The notes under the pieces are model-generated. The model ran no database searches. It had not been told where the DNA came from and was given only the letters and a program-made list of their open reading frames with translations. From assembly GCA_030674155.1 (NCBI GenBank), contig CM060335.1:49574469-49638468 (forward strand): a stretch of DNA of 64,000 nt, written 5' to 3'. Shown here one piece after another: positions 1 to 9,564 of the stretch. Positions within the stretch are counted from its first letter, which is position 1; every line of letters begins with the position of its first letter. A program made the translations under genes and the position numbers. The DNA is from Stramonita haemastoma (taxonomy: Eukaryota > Mollusca > Gastropoda > Neogastropoda > Muricidae).

Positions 1-300
1 GGAACCGTTATTTTATTTCTTTTCTTCGAGGATTCTCATCTCCTGCACAGAATATACCAAAAGGAAACAATTCTCCTCATTGATATGTAAATTATTAATA
101 TCATCATTCCAACAGCCCCACTTGATCTTAAATAATTCATTCAGCAACAGTGTCAACATCAGACTAATTCCATGTAAGAACATTTAAAATGACACGCACA
201 GTGTTAGATATTTATAAACAGATCACTATTCTTACAGTCTATTTTGTATCTGAAACACTCTGACCAATGTAGACTACACGTATTTATTGACCAAAAATCT
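1..300. other. AT-rich sequence, no gene seen
   Basis: No open frame, repeat or motif that I can recognise. It borders the copia relic and could hold the decayed 3' end of that element, but no LTR can be shown. Confidence 0.4.
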
Positions 301-945
301 TCAATTTAAAATTCTGGAGTTGGACTTTGTTGGCAGGTTTTGTCATGAGATCAGCCAAATCTCTGTAGTAGGACAGTATTCTAGAAAAACAAACAAACAA
401 ACAAAAACAACAACTCTACCCTTCTGAACTTCTGAACGGATGAAATGATATTTGATATGAATAGGTTTGGATCTTTGCCTGTCCACAGGGTTGTTTGCCA
501 AAGCAACTGTGCCCTGAGTATCCTCAAAGATCAATACAGAGTGAAGTTGACCTTGTCTGTCAGTGTCAATGTCTTCCTTGTCTGTCAGTGTCAATTTCTT
601 TCATCAACTGCCTGAGATACAGGCCCTCTTGCACAGCAGATGCCAGTATTCTGCCTCACAAGAACTCAAAGCCACAGTGGGCTGTTTTCTTGATTTCCAG
701 GAAACCAAGGGTCCAGACTTGGTCAGGCTAAAGCAGCAGCCTGATGTGCTGCGTCTGTCATCAACAGAGGATGCCCAGTCAGCATCACTGCAGCCAACTG
801 GTATCATTCCATCCCTGGACTTGGTGTAGACCAGTTCTTTGTCAACACTACCCTTCAAGTATCTCAGCACCTGCTTTACTGCTACCCAACGAGATTGGGA
901 TGGTTTGGACAAATGCTGGGACAGCTTGGAAGCAATCCAGCAAAT
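300..945 (-). mobile_element. Ty1/copia retrotransposon relic (RNase H and C-terminal end of pol)
   Basis: Read on the minus strand, two frames give the end of a copia-type pol polyprotein. The first (912 to 604) has the RNase H block with the family motifs RYLKGS, SDADWA, DDRRSTSG, VSWKSRKQ and ALSSCEAEY. The second (594 to about 343) has the distal block with LANNPVDRQRSK, IKYHFIR and EYCPT. A one-base frameshift just after the EAEY motif separates the two. A CAAA-rich insertion near 385-410 interrupts the segment before EYCPT. Homology fades near 945, before the reverse transcriptase, so the element is truncated; neither LTR, integrase nor gag is visible. The family is an LTR retrotransposon lacking an envelope gene. 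This copy is dead. The copia assignment is confident from the motif order; the exact lineage is unknown. Confidence 0.85.
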
Positions 946-950
946 AATTT

Positions 951-1048
951 AATGGCACTTTGAACGAACCCAACTAGCACAAGGCTATTTCTAGTGTCAC
1001 TTAGGGGTCAGACAAAAACAGAAGAGCCTATCAAAGCTGCATGACCTA
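951..1048. repeat. Direct repeat copy 1 (about 97 bp)
   Basis: This block, starting AATGGCACTTTGA and ending AAGCTGCATGACC, recurs with scattered differences at 1302-1399. The two copies flank a SINE A tail and CA tracts. Confidence 0.8.
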
Positions 1049-1049
1049 C

Positions 1050-1124
1050 ACATACACACGGGGACTGGATGTAAAAAAGCACAAGAGTGCTTATCCCATT
1101 ATCCTCGATATAAAAGAATACAAT

Positions 1125-1128
<4 letters not shown>
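1050..1128 (+). mobile_element. SINE A, 3' tail fragment
   Basis: It contains the family A 3' end (CACACGGGGACTGGATG, GAGTGCTTA, TATCCTCGATATAAAAGAAT), truncated at its 5' side. It runs directly into a CA microsatellite. Confidence 0.85.
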
Positions 1129-1197
<69 letters not shown>

Positions 1198-1208
1198 TCC
1201 TCTCTCTC

Positions 1209-1287
<79 letters not shown>
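1129..1287. repeat. (CA)n microsatellite, interrupted
   Basis: Two long CA tracts are separated by a short TC-rich interruption near 1194-1215. Confidence 0.95.
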
Positions 1288-1288
<1 letters not shown>

Positions 1289-1301
1289 CAGACCGTAAAA
1301 A

Positions 1302-1399
1302 AATGGCACTTTGAGCGAACCCAACAAGCACAATGGATTTTTAGTATCACTTACGCGGTCAAACAGAAAGAGAAGAGGCTAGCAAAGCTGCATGACCCA
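1302..1399. repeat. Direct repeat copy 2 (about 97 bp)
   Basis: Imperfect second copy of 951-1048; see that entry. Confidence 0.8.
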
Positions 1400-2195
1400 C
1401 TCTTGCTGAACCGCTACCTATCCCATAAAACCTCAGGTAAGGCCGGACAGGGGTCGGTAAAGGGAAAATTTTTGTTTTAATAGTTTTAAGGGTTTTGTTG
1501 TTTTAGATATATCATAAACCACTTGAGAATCAGAAAAAATAGTTTGACTATGTAGTTTGACCTTCGAATTCAAAATGGCCGACAAACATATTTTGAAAGA
1601 AGAAAACTTTAAAAAATATTAAACATATTGTAATTTTGTTTTGCACACAAGTTTTTACAATTGCTTTCTTCCATTTTACAGATTTTTTTAAAACATTGTA
1701 CAGTTTTCTTATTTTTTGTGAATGTTTCTTGTGAAATCCTGGATTTTTGTGAAAAATTTGGCTGGGTAAAATGTTGCAAATTGCTATAACTTCAAAGTTT
1801 ATTAAGATAAATGCAAATCAATCTGTGAAACTTTAGATTACATTGTTAAAAACAAGCATGCAAGATTTCAATGCTGTACCTTTTGTTTTGAAAAGTGTAT
1901 GTTCTTTCAAAAAAATGGATTAGGTGGTAAAAAGAGAGAACGGAGAAAATGAGGAAAGAAGACCAAGTATGCATTCACACTCAATGAATGTTGTCATCTT
2001 TCTTGTCAAATTATCATGATTTATGTCGTTTTTAAAAAAAGGACATGAAAGAATACATGTTTAGGGTTCCATTTCCACAAAATGTCCAAATCATGAGAAA
2101 TCACGATTGTTCACGAAATCCTACCCATGTCTGGCCTTAAAAGAAAACAGGACTTTTACCTTGGCCTAGCTGCAAGCCATTTCAACTACCTTGTG
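1400..2195. other. AT-rich non-coding stretch
   Basis: No long frame, repeat array or structured motif is seen here. T and A homopolymer runs are frequent. Confidence 0.5.
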
Positions 2196-2198
2196 CGA

Positions 2199-2569
2199 CA
2201 GACGCTATAGTCGAGTGGTTAGGACCGTGCGACTAGAAACCCAGAGGTCTATGAAGTCGTGGTTTCGAATCTCGGCGGCGTCTGGTGAATTAAGGGTGGG
2301 GATTTTTACGGTCTCCCAGATCAACTTCTAAGTGCAGACCTGCTAGTGCCTTAATTTCTTTCGTGTATATAGACATGCACAGGATCAAATATACACGTTA
2401 AATATCCCGTAGTTCATGTCAGCGTTCGGTGAGTTACAGAAACACGAGCATACTCGGCATACATCTATCTCCAAACTCGAAATGCGGCTACCTTCATAGT
2501 AGGCTGAAACGGTCGGATAAGCAAATATCTCACCATTGGTGAACTTCGAAGCTCTAGCTGAGGATCGAA
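2199..2569 (+). mobile_element. SINE D, full-length copy
   Basis: The 5' end is tRNA-like: a D-arm/A box (AGTCGAGTGGTTAGG), an anticodon-loop-like CTAGAAA as in tRNA-Ser(AGA), and a B box (GGTTTCGAATC). The body has GTGCCTTAATTTC and a degenerate form of the CACGTTAAAGATCCC core. The 3' block reads GCGGCTACCTTCAT...GAGCTCTAGCTGAGGA style and recurs alone elsewhere in the window. It ends in a CA microsatellite. Confidence 0.8.
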
Positions 2570-2706
<137 letters not shown>

Positions 2707-2710
2707 CACA

Positions 2711-2945
2711 CGGATGAGACTTTAAACCGAGGTCCCGTGTGTGAACGCACGCAAAACATCTTGCGCACACGTTAAATCCTGTTCCGCTTTTCGTAAGAGT
2801 AGGCCATCGTGTGCCGGTTCGAACAGATGACATTTACAAAACTGCATACACATGGGGACTGGGTGTAAAAAAGCACAAGAGTGTTTGTCCCATAATCCTC
2901 GATATAAAAGAATAAATAAATAAATGAATAAAATAAATAAAAAAT

Positions 2946-2948
<3 letters not shown>
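2711..2948 (+). mobile_element. SINE A, 5'-truncated
   Basis: It starts in the middle of the family A body (CGGATGAGACTTTAAACCGAG) and runs through GTTAAATCCTGTTCCG and ACGGGGACTGG-type motifs to an AAATA-rich tail followed by CA. Confidence 0.9.
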
Positions 2949-3004
<56 letters not shown>

Positions 3005-3020
3005 ACACACACACACACAC
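2949..3020. repeat. (CA)n microsatellite
   Basis: CA dinucleotide tract at the 3' tail of the preceding SINE A. Confidence 0.95.
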
Positions 3021-3512
3021 AACCTAGGTTGTGCAAGTTTGCTTCACTGGTACCTATTTTAGCAGTGCATCTTTTTAAAATTGCTCTAGACAAGCTAGGA
3101 GCGGATGACAAAATTATAAAAACCAGCATGCACACAGGTGTTGTGTTTAGACACCATCCCTGATGAAAAATCGGGGGGTTGGAGTCCCAGAGCGGCTCGG
3201 GGCTGTAGGCTATCTGGCAACGTTCTGGTGGCTCCTGCAACGGTACTGGAACCATTCGTATCGGTCATTGCCTTTCCAATGGATCATTCCAGTGGCGTGG
3301 AGAGGGGGGGTGTCTGCTGCATGGGTAACAGCTTGCCCTCCATACTTACCTACCCAGGCTTTGCGCTCTAAAGACTAGAGCGCAACTCCATAGTCTTCCG
3401 AGACTGACGGGTGCCTACTACTACTAGACAAGCTACAAACACCTCTCTTAGCTGTCAGCCATGACGGGACTGCTGAGATTCTTCTGAAGCCTTGAGTTAC
3501 TTCTTCTTTATC
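3021..3512. other. Unassigned sequence, possibly a single-copy-in-window repeat
   Basis: No gene seen. The part around 3380-3430 (GACTAGAGCGCAACTCC..., CGAGACTGACGGGTGCC) has the look of a repeat end, but no second copy is in the window, so this cannot be shown. Confidence 0.3.
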
Positions 3513-3812
3513 TGTAAAGGTAAAGGTGTCCCATAACCTCGGCGGTCGTAGGGGAGTGAGGCGTCAGAGACCTCAGCTTCTCCAGGGGCCAGCATATTGA
3601 GGGCGGCCCCCATCTCCTCTCCCTCGCTGATTTACCTTCACTGACCCTAAAGAGGGCAGGTACCCATTTACAACTGGGTGAACTGGGGGGACTGCACTGA
3701 AGCCAAGGCGCGCAAATGGTCACCCATCTAACTGGTAACCACGCTTGATGCTGCTTAACTTGATTTGGAGAAGCGAGCGCTCTGACCACTTAGCTATCCT
3801 ACTCAGCTATGT
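3513..3812 (-). mobile_element. SINE B (tRNA/5S chimera), near full length
   Basis: Read on the minus strand it has the tRNA-like A box (TAGCTAAGTGGTCAGAGCGC), the 5S-like block (TTAAGCAGCATC, GGTTACCAGTTAGATGGGTG) and the family body (GGGTACCTGCCCTCTTTAGG, GAGGAGATGGG, CTGGCCCCTGGAGAAGCTGA). It ends in TTACCTTTACC. Confidence 0.9.
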
Positions 3813-3921
3813 CTGTATTGTTTGATAATGCATGCTGTGTAAATGTGATTTTAAAATGCCACTCATAATTTCTCTAGTTGAGACATTAAAGTATTCTTGA
3901 GTCTTGAGTTTTGATGCACTA

Positions 3922-4233
3922 TGTGGACTGGTGGTCTAGAGGTACCGTATCTGCCTAGAAAGCGAAAAGACCGGGTTCGAAGCGTGGTGGTTGGATCCCC
4001 GTTTGTACCTGTAACTTCCCCCTCCCACTGCCCCCCCCCCCCCCCTCTATTAGACTCTGAGTGGTAGTCTGGATGACAGTCTTTTTCGGATGAGACGATA
4101 AACCAAGGTCTAGTGTGCAGCACTCAGCGCACGCAAAAGAACCCATGGCAACAAGAGAGTTGTCTAGGGCAAAATTATTATGTGGAAAAGCCACTCTGAC
4201 ACAAAAAATTAATTAATACACATGCAGACAAGT
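3922..4233 (+). mobile_element. SINE C
   Basis: The tRNA-like head has GTGGTCTAGAGGT (A box) and GGGTTCGAA (B box). A C homopolymer interrupts the region near 4029-4047. The core is CGGATGAGACGATAAACCAAGG followed by GCACGCAAAAGAACCC. Confidence 0.8.
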
Positions 4234-4300
4234 AAGGAGAGGCTGTTGCCACAAGAGCAGTGCCAATCATTTTTTTCCCCTGTCTGCATGCGTATTTGTT
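4234..4300 (-). mobile_element. SINE C 3' fragment, inverted next to the sense copy
   Basis: GCCACAAGAGCAGTGCC and TGTCTGCATG match the antisense 3' half of family C seen at 42600-42670. It is head-on with the copy at 3922-4233. Confidence 0.65.
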
Positions 4301-4333
4301 TCTCTTATTTATTATTTTTTTTATTTTATTTTA

Positions 4334-4485
4334 TTCTTTTATACTTTTATATCGAGGGTAATAGAATAAGCACTCGTGTACTTTTTTTTTTACATCCAGT
4401 CCCCGTGTGTATGCAGTTTTTGTAAATCGTGTCATCTGTTCCCAACGGCACACGATGGCCTACTCTTACGAAAGAGTGCAAGCGG
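4334..4485 (-). mobile_element. SINE A, 5'-truncated
   Basis: On the + strand it begins with the inverted tail (TTTTATATCGAGGGTAATAG), passes CAGTCCCCGTGTGTATGCAG and ends at GGCCTACTCTTACGAAAG. Confidence 0.9.
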
Positions 4486-4678
4486 CACTTGATATGATAT
4501 TGACATAGATCATCATAAAAAGAATAGCAACATCGTACTGGGCAGCTCAAAAGTATCGCATCATTAGACAAAGTTGGATTGAAAGCTATTTGCTGGCTCT
4601 CTGTTCTCTTTGCGGTAATGGTAGTGACCAGTGGTGCTTTCTTTTGGACCTCAGTGAAAATGTTCAATTTTTAAATCG

Positions 4679-4985
4679 CAGTTTGAATTTCAGTGTGTTT
4701 TGGAGATAATGAGAATATTTTAAACCGCTTCATTCTGACCCATAGATAATCCAGTTTGAATTTCAGTGTGTTTTGGAGATAATGAGAATATTTTAAACCC
4801 TTTCATTCTGACCCATAGATAATCCAGTTTGAATTTCAGTGTGCTTTGGAAATAATGAGAATATTTTAAACCGCATCATTCTGACCCATACATATCCTAG
4901 TTTGAATTTCAGTGTGCTTTGGAGACAGCAAGAACATTTTCAATGGCATCAATCTTATCTCTCGATTTGAATTTCAATGTGCACC
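4679..4985. repeat. 73-bp minisatellite
   Basis: Units start at 4679, 4752 and 4825, and more divergent ones follow near 4898 and 4962. Each has TTTGAATTTCAGTGTG and ATGAGAATATTTTAAACC. Confidence 0.9.
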
Positions 4986-5106
4986 AGATATTAATTTTCT
5001 GTTTTAATCAGTATTTGCACCTGTAAAATGTTTGTTTAAAAAGAAGAAAGTGTGCATAAAACTTTACGTAAAAGATGCTGCTGTTCCTGTTGCCCTCCAT
5101 GCTGTA

Positions 5107-5111
5107 GGTAT
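5107..5111. repeat. Target site duplication GGTAT, left
   Basis: GGTAT lies just outside the left LTR and is repeated at 10837-10841 just outside the right LTR. Five bases is the usual length for Ty3/gypsy integration. Confidence 0.85.
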
Positions 5112-5259
5112 TATAAACTTTCATACCTAGACAACTCACTCAGCACGTAAGCTTCGGTTGCGGCCATCTCGGCAAGCAAACCATATAATCTGGGTTTGTC
5201 TTATTACGGAAATCAGTACAAATCAACGGAACGAAATCGAGGTCGAGCGATTTACAACA
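5112..5259 (-). repeat. 3' LTR of the gypsy element
   Basis: On the minus strand it begins TGTTGTAAATCG and ends GTTTATA, abutting the duplicated GGTAT. It matches 10689-10836 at about 97 percent by eye. Confidence 0.9.
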
Positions 5260-5276
5260 TCCTCCGTTTTTTACAG
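5260..5276 (-). other. Polypurine tract next to the 3' LTR
   Basis: On the minus strand the bases just before the LTR read AAAAAACGGAGGA, a purine run with one C. This is the expected primer site for plus-strand synthesis. Confidence 0.7.
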
Positions 5277-5364
5277 AGTTGAATTACAACATCAAACACG
5301 AAATGAAAAGTTCATTGAGACCGAAGTGTTCTTCAACATGTGTTTATGAAACCGAAATGTTCAA

Positions 5365-8300
5365 TCAATAAACAAAGTCTTCCTTTCCGTTATGGCAACC
5401 TCTCGCCCCAATCGTGTGCAGATAGGGATCCTTGAGGGGGATACTGGGGAAGTTGACCTGGCCCGTGTCTTCCGGGAAGGTGAGGTCTTCGGTCACCGGG
5501 GAAGATTGGTCAGGAGGTGAGGCAGCACGCGGTGCCACTGCTGGCGCCAGTGTACGGTGAGGGCGGTTACCATCAGGACATACAGGGCTGTTACCATCAG
5601 GACATACAGGGCTGTTACCATCAGGATGTACAGGGCGGTTACCATCAGGACGTACAGGGCGGTTACCATCAGGACGTACAGGGCTGTTACCATCAGGATG
5701 TACAGGGCGGTTACCATCAGGACGTACAGGGCTGTTACCATCAGGATGTACAGGGCTGTTACCATCAGGATGTACAGGGCTGTCACTGGCAGGGCGTACA
5801 GGGCTGTCACTGGCAGGATGTACAGGGCTGTCACTGGCAGGATGTACAGGGATGTCACTGGCAGGGCGTACAGGGCTGTCACTGGCAGGATGTACAGGGC
5901 TGTCACTGGCAGGATGTACAGGGATGTCACTGGCAGGGCGTACAGGGCTGTCACTGGCAGGATGTACAGGGATGTCACTGGCAGGGCGTACAGGGCTGTC
6001 ACTGGCAGGGTGTACAGGGATGTCACTGGCAGGGTGTACAGGGATGTCACTGGCAGGGTGTACAGGGATGTCACTGGCAGGGCGTACAGGGCTGTCACTG
6101 GCAGGGTGTACAGGGATGTCACTGGCAGGGTGTACAGGGATGTCACTGGCAGGGCGTACAGGGCTGTCACTTGCAGGATGTACAGGGCTGTCACTGGCAG
6201 GATGTACAGGGCTGTCACTGGCAGGATGTACAGGGCTGTCACTGGCAGGATGTACAGGGCTGTCATTGGCAGGATGTACAGGGCTGTCATTGGCAGGATG
6301 TACAGGGCTGTCACTGGCAGGATGTACAGGGCTGTCACTGGCAGGGCGTACAGGGCTGTCATTGGCAGGATGTACAGGGCTGTCATTGGCAGGGCGTACA
6401 GGGCTGTCATTGGCAGGATGTACAGGGCTGTCACTGGCAGGGCGTACAGGGCTGTCACTGGCAGGGCGTACAGGGCTGTCACTGGCAGGGCGTACAGGAC
6501 TGTCACTGGCAGGGCGTACAGGGCTGTCACTGGCAGGGCGTACAGGGCTGTCACTGGCAGGGCGTACAGGGCTGTCACTGGCAGGGCGTACAGGGCTGTC
6601 ACTGGCAGGGCATACAGGGCTGTCACTGGCAGGGCGTACAGGGCTGTCACTGGCAGGGCGTACAGGGCTGTCACTGGCAGGGTGTACAAAGGATTGCACC
6701 ATGGAGGTAGGCTGTCTGCTTCCTGGTTGTGGTGCTGGTGCCTGGTCTGCTATCTTCTTCAGGTGCACCCGGTCCCAGCCGTAGATTGCGCCATCCTCAG
6801 CCTCAACGTTGTAGGATCGCCCACTGCCGCTGATGACTGTGGCTCTGCTCCACTTCTTCTTGCCATGCGTGTGTGGCTGCATGACAACAGCATCGCCTTC
6901 TTCCAGGGGTGGTAGGTCTTTGGTTCGCCTGTCAAAGTTCTTCTTCTGCTTCCTCTGGTTGGAGCGCAGCTTCTGGATGTCTGACTCTAGGCTAAGTTTT
7001 GGCTTCAGCAGGGTTTCACATGTGGGCAATAGAGTTCTAGTGCGCCTATTGAAGAAGCGTTGTGCGGGACTAGTGCCAGTGCTCTGACTTGGTGTGTTCC
7101 TATATTTTAAGAGTGCTAGGAACTGGTCTGCATCCTTATTCTTCCTAAGTATGGACTTTGCAGTTTTGACAGCAGATTCTGCTTTTCCATTACTCTTACT
7201 GTTGTATGGACTGGATGTTCTGTGCTCAAAGTCAAATGTGGTTGCAAATTGTTTGAAGTTTTCAGACATGAACTGGGGACCATTGTCGGATATCAGAACA
7301 CAGGGTAAGTCATATCCTGCGAAGTGTGCCTTCAGCTTCCGAATCACCGTAGGTGCTTTGGTATTTTCAAGTCTGTCTATCTCCCAGTAGTTTGAGAGGT
7401 AGTCTACAGTCACCATATAGTCTTTTCCTTCCAACTCAAACAGATCTACATCTATCTTTTCCCACTGCCGTGAAGGAAGTTCGTGTGGTTGTAGACTTTC
7501 AGTTTGGTTCGAGGACTGGTACGACTGACAGATCTCACAGGCGGAGATGTATTGCTTGATGTCTCCTGTCATTCCAGGCCAATACAGGCATTCTCTGGCT
7601 CTTTTCAGGCAGGCAACAATTCCTGAGTGTGTGGAGTGGAGCAACTGCTTCATTTCTGACCGCATGCTGAACAGTATTACGACTCTGTCTCGCTTGAGGA
7701 TCAGGCCATCTTGTGCTGAGAGCTCATCACGGAAACTGTGATATGGGGTGACTTCCATTGGTAGGCTAGATTTCTCATCGGGCCAACCATTCATGATGAT
7801 AGATTTCAGCTTTTGGAGTGTCTCATCATTGTCTGTAGCATTTTTCAGCTTCTCAAGCCTTTCTTTTCTGATGAGGACGAAGTCGAGCATGTTGATGAGC
7901 TCAATGTCTCCTTGCTCGCCCGGTCTATTCAAGTAAGCTCTCGACAAGGTATCAGCCAGCAGCATTTCTTTGCCTTTTTTGTAGCTGATGCTGATGTCGT
8001 ATCCTTGAAGCTGGAGCATCATTCCTTGAAGTCTCTTTGGGGCGGACGACAGTGGTTTCTGAAGGATTGCTTCCAGTGGCTTGTGGTCACTCTGAACCTT
8101 CACTGGTCGGCCAAATGTATACTGGTGGAATTTCTCCACAGAGAAGACAATGGCCAGTAGTTCCTTTTCTATCTGGGCGTACCTTGTCTCAGGATCTGTC
8201 AAGGCACGGCTGGCATAGGCGACAGGACGATCATTTTGAAGCAGGACTGCGCCAAGTCCACTCTGACTTGCATCGCACTGGATGGTCAGTTCCTCTTCAG

Positions 8301-9564
8301 GGTTGTAGAATGCCAGGACTGGGGCTTCTGTGACTAGTTTCTGGATGGTTTTGAAAGCCTTGTCCTGAGTCGGTGTCCAGATCCAAGTAGTGCCTTCATG
8401 CGTCAGCTGTCTTATGGGTTCGAGTACTTCTGATATCTTTGGAAGGAACTTACAAAGGTAGTTGACAAATCCGCAGAAGCGCCTAACGTCTTCAACGTTT
8501 TGAGGTTTTGGCATTTCCCGGACAGCTTCCAACTTTTCTGGGTCAATCTGAAGGCCGTCTTTGGTGACCAGGTGTCCCAGAAAGGAGATCTGTGTTTTTC
8601 TCAGTTCAGCCTTGTCCTTGTTGAGTCTAATGCCTAGGGTGCGGCACTTTTCCAAGAGAGAAGTCAGGTTCTTGTCATGGTCCTCAGTATCTTTGCCATG
8701 TACAATCACATCATCTGATACACCAATCACGCCTTCAAGTCCTTCAAGAGCTTGATCAAGACGCTTCTGAAACAGTTCGCTACTGACAGACGTTCCAAAT
8801 GGTAGTCTTTTCCACCAGTATCGTCCGTAGGGTGTCTGAAATGTGGTTAGCATGCTTGACTCTTCATCCAAATGAACGTGCCAGTACGCACTGCTGAGGT
8901 CCAGTTTTGAGAAAACTTTCGAGCCAGCCAGCTTCGGCAAGATGTCGTCCATGACAGGAAGAGGATAGTGTTCTCTTTTCAGGGCCTTATTCAAAGGTCT
9001 TGGATCGATGCAGATTTGCAAGTTGCCAGATTTCTTCATTGCAACTACCATGCGGCTGCACCAGCTGGTGGGTTCTTCAACGGGCGTGATGACATCTGCA
9101 TCTGTAAGTGTCTCCAGCTCAGCTTTCACCTTCTTCTTCATGGCATGTGGAATGCGGCAAGACGGCATAATGACTGGAGTGACGGTCTCATCAATCTTGA
9201 AGTGAGCTATGCCTGGGAGGCTGCCTTGGTTGTCAGAAAACACATCTGCGTAGCTTGAGAGAATGTCTGTGCTACCTTCTACCTCGGATATGCTTTCAAA
9301 GTTCTGATAGTGCATTATAATCAGTCCCATGTCTTCAGATGTCTTCTTGCCCAGGAGTGTAGTGAAATCTTCCCTAACCACAACAAAATCAGCCTTGAAG
9401 TGGTGTCCTGTCCTGGGGTTTGTCAGATGAAGTTGAGTCTTGTCTTGGGCTTTAATGGTGGAGCCATTGTAGACGTGCAGCTTGGTTCTGCATTCTTGTA
9501 GCTTGCTCCTCTTGATGTGTCGTGACGAGATGACATTGACACTCACCCCGAGTCGACTTGGCAT
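5365..9564 (-). CDS. pol: Gypsy pol: reverse transcriptase, RNase H, integrase and repetitive tail
   Basis: This is a single open frame of 1399 codons. Residues 1-90 hold the rest of the aspartic protease. RT spans about 130-340: LDLSSAYWHV at 221, and the catalytic YxDD box appears as VSDD at 282-285 (a variant first residue known in this family). RNase H begins with CDAS at 430. The integrase has an HHCC zinc site (about 643-679) and the catalytic triad D721, D760, E796, with the usual 35 residues between the last two. From about residue 960 to 1330 the protein is about 46 octapeptides of the type PASDSPVR, changing to PDGNSPVH near the C terminus. A short non-repetitive tail follows. It acts in cDNA synthesis and integration in the element's particles. 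The start codon shown is only the first Met in frame; the true N terminus lies in the upstream frame. All catalytic residues are present. Confidence 0.9.
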   Translation of the reverse strand: MPSRLGVSVNVISSRHIKRSKLQECRTKLHVYNGSTIKAQDKTQLHLTNPRTGHHFKADFVVVREDFTTLLGKKTSEDMGLIIMHYQNFESISEVEGSTDILSSYADVFSDNQGSLPGIAHFKIDETVTPVIMPSCRIPHAMKKKVKAELETLTDADVITPVEEPTSWCSRMVVAMKKSGNLQICIDPRPLNKALKREHYPLPVMDDILPKLAGSKVFSKLDLSSAYWHVHLDEESSMLTTFQTPYGRYWWKRLPFGTSVSSELFQKRLDQALEGLEGVIGVSDDVIVHGKDTEDHDKNLTSLLEKCRTLGIRLNKDKAELRKTQISFLGHLVTKDGLQIDPEKLEAVREMPKPQNVEDVRRFCGFVNYLCKFLPKISEVLEPIRQLTHEGTTWIWTPTQDKAFKTIQKLVTEAPVLAFYNPEEELTIQCDASQSGLGAVLLQNDRPVAYASRALTDPETRYAQIEKELLAIVFSVEKFHQYTFGRPVKVQSDHKPLEAILQKPLSSAPKRLQGMMLQLQGYDISISYKKGKEMLLADTLSRAYLNRPGEQGDIELINMLDFVLIRKERLEKLKNATDNDETLQKLKSIIMNGWPDEKSSLPMEVTPYHSFRDELSAQDGLILKRDRVVILFSMRSEMKQLLHSTHSGIVACLKRARECLYWPGMTGDIKQYISACEICQSYQSSNQTESLQPHELPSRQWEKIDVDLFELEGKDYMVTVDYLSNYWEIDRLENTKAPTVIRKLKAHFAGYDLPCVLISDNGPQFMSENFKQFATTFDFEHRTSSPYNSKSNGKAESAVKTAKSILRKNKDADQFLALLKYRNTPSQSTGTSPAQRFFNRRTRTLLPTCETLLKPKLSLESDIQKLRSNQRKQKKNFDRRTKDLPPLEEGDAVVMQPHTHGKKKWSRATVISGSGRSYNVEAEDGAIYGWDRVHLKKIADQAPAPQPGSRQPTSMVQSFVHPASDSPVRPASDSPVRPASDSPVCPASDSPVRPASDSPVRPASDSPVRPASDSPVRPASDSPVRPASDSPVRPASDSPVRPASDSPVHPANDSPVRPANDSPVHPANDSPVRPASDSPVHPASDSPVHPANDSPVHPANDSPVHPASDSPVHPASDSPVHPASDSPVHPASDSPVRPASDIPVHPASDIPVHPASDSPVRPASDIPVHPASDIPVHPASDIPVHPASDSPVRPASDIPVHPASDSPVRPASDIPVHPASDSPVHPASDSPVRPASDIPVHPASDSPVHPASDSPVRPASDSPVHPDGNSPVHPDGNSPVRPDGNRPVHPDGNSPVRPDGNRPVRPDGNRPVHPDGNSPVCPDGNSPVCPDGNRPHRTLAPAVAPRAASPPDQSSPVTEDLTFPEDTGQVNFPSIPLKDPYLHTIGARGCHNGKEDFVY
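5572..6690 (-). repeat. 24-bp coding minisatellite inside pol
   Basis: About 46 tandem 24-bp units, TACAGGGCTGTCACTGGCAG-type on the + strand, stay in frame as an octapeptide repeat. Two unit types occupy separate blocks: the DGN type at 5572-5780 and the ASD/AND type from there to 6690. Open frames of 300-450 codons in other frames here are by-products of the 24-bp period. Confidence 0.97.

Noticed and set aside
2199..2285. tRNA-Ser gene
   Set aside because: Mismatched stems, and the same body and tail recur as SINE D.
5572..6690. CRISPR-like regular repeat array
   Set aside because: Units are directly tandem with no spacers, lie inside a retrotransposon frame, and the genome is animal.
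5493..6915. Several 300-450-codon frames opposite or out of frame with gypsy pol
   Set aside because: By-products of the 24-bp coding minisatellite; only the minus-strand pol frame has enzyme motifs.
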